Assembly: GCA_021820825.1 (NCBI GenBank)
Contig: JAKADD010000020.1
Span: forward strand, 1 to 13,935
DNA length: 13,935 bases
DNA from: Bacillota bacterium
GTDB lineage: Bacteria > Bacillota > Bacilli > Alicyclobacillales > SLC66
Direction of reading: 5' to 3'
Positions 13,347 to 13,935 of the stretch are shown one piece after another. Positions within the stretch are counted from its first letter, which is position 1. Every line of letters begins with the position of its first letter. The translations under genes were made by a program, and so were the position numbers. The notes beneath the pieces were generated by a model, which was not told where the DNA came from, ran no database searches, and saw only the letters and a list, made by a program, of their open reading frames with translations.

Positions 13347-13935
13347 TCATACCAACTGCAAGTAGAAATCGAGCGTGCGATCCACCAGTGTCGCAACCAG
13401 CGACACAAACGCCGATACATCTCCAGTTGTATGTGAACGGTCCAGGGCTGAATAGTACTCGGCCCTGCTCTCTTTCTCAATCACAATGGGAGGGTACCCG
13501 CTCTTCATTAACTCAAAATTAAGCAACAGACGCGCCGTTTTGCCATTGCCGTCGATGAAGGGATGAATCTTCACGAAATCGCTGTGCACAGCCGCCGCCC
13601 GTTCGATCGCATGTCGCTTCTGTCCATCGGTTTCATACCACTTTACGAATCGCTCCATCTCACTCTGGACATGTACGGCATCAGGCGGAATGTGCCGCGC
13701 ACCGCTGATTACAATGTTTTCCTTGCGATATACACCGGCGTGGTCATCGTCAATGCCTTTCAGAATCAGGCGGTGAATACTTCTTATTTGCCACTCCGAC
13801 AACTTCGCGTCCTTTTGAACGATCTCCAGAACGTACAGGATCGCTTCCCTGTGATTGATCGCTTCCAGGTGTTCTTTGATCGTCTTCCCGCCAACGGTAA
13901 TCCCCTCAAGGGCAACCTTGGTCTCGGACAACGTT
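13347..13935 (-). CDS. Fic-domain protein (AMPylase-like), N-terminus beyond the window
   Basis: The frame is open through the right edge, so the start lies outside; 195 residues are visible. The Fic core motif reads HPFIDGNGKTARLL, with the catalytic His near window position 13565. The family consensus is HPFx(D/E)GNGRxxR; here the first Arg is Lys and the second is kept. LSETKVALEG, GGKTIKEHLEAINHREAI, IHRLILKGI, AGVYRKENIVISG, IPPDAV and ALDRSHTTGDVSAFV match the common chromosomal Fic proteins. These transfer AMP from ATP to a hydroxyl of a target protein. The self-inhibitory (S/T)xxxE(G/N) helix expected just before LTLSETKV would lie off the window. The TTG at 13931 is not the true start. 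Confidence 0.88.
   Translation of the reverse strand, partial: TLSETKVALEGITVGGKTIKEHLEAINHREAILYVLEIVQKDAKLSEWQIRSIHRLILKGIDDDHAGVYRKENIVISGARHIPPDAVHVQSEMERFVKWYETDGQKRHAIERAAAVHSDFVKIHPFIDGNGKTARLLLNFELMKSGYPPIVIEKESRAEYYSALDRSHTTGDVSAFVSLVATLVDRTLDFYLQLV

Overview
The window looks like chromosomal DNA of a mid-GC Gram-positive bacterium of the Bacillota. Ribosome binding sites are strong AGGAGG-like sequences, several starts are GTG or TTG, sigma-A promoters are near consensus, there is a cre-like CcpA box, and the sugar importer has no ATPase gene of its own, as is usual where a shared MsmX-type ATPase is used. I cannot name the species; an Alicyclobacillaceae-like host is only a guess.

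Layout. (1) 1-7300, minus strand: a sugar utilisation locus read right to left. It holds a DUF1861/GT108-type phosphorylase or mannosyltransferase, a ROK repressor, then after a second promoter a CUT1 ABC importer (lipoprotein and two permeases) and a GH130 phosphorylase, ending at a clear terminator. A truncated tenI gene lies beyond it. The two carbohydrate enzymes point to uptake and phosphorolysis of beta-mannosides, most likely beta-1,2-linked, giving mannose 1-phosphate. (2) 7360-7965, plus strand: a toxin-antitoxin pair with a half-site operator around its -10. (3) 8157-8978, minus strand: an SRPBCC (AHSA1-like) gene and an ArsR regulator behind a consensus promoter that contains one of two AACACC-N4-GGTGTT palindromes. 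(4) 9068-10551, minus strand: two GNAT acetyltransferases. (5) 10560-11190: about 400 bases without a convincing gene, then the 3' remnant of a winged-helix regulator. (6) 11255-11894: two convergent glutaredoxin-like genes. (7) 12081-13935, minus strand: a secreted Asp-box (BNR/YCF48-like) repeat protein and the 5'-truncated part of a Fic-domain gene.

The most unusual point is region 6. Both small glutaredoxin genes have a good ribosome binding site and start codon, a complete thioredoxin-like fold downstream, and a single in-frame TGA exactly where the first cysteine of the CxxC motif belongs (TGA-Pro-Lys-Cys and TGA-Gly-Lys-Cys). In each, a hairpin whose short loop begins with G follows the TGA at the distance expected of a bacterial SECIS element. 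Two diverged genes with the same codon change at the same catalytic position argue for selenocysteine (UxxC glutaredoxins) rather than decay. Ordinary gene calling would miss one and truncate the other.
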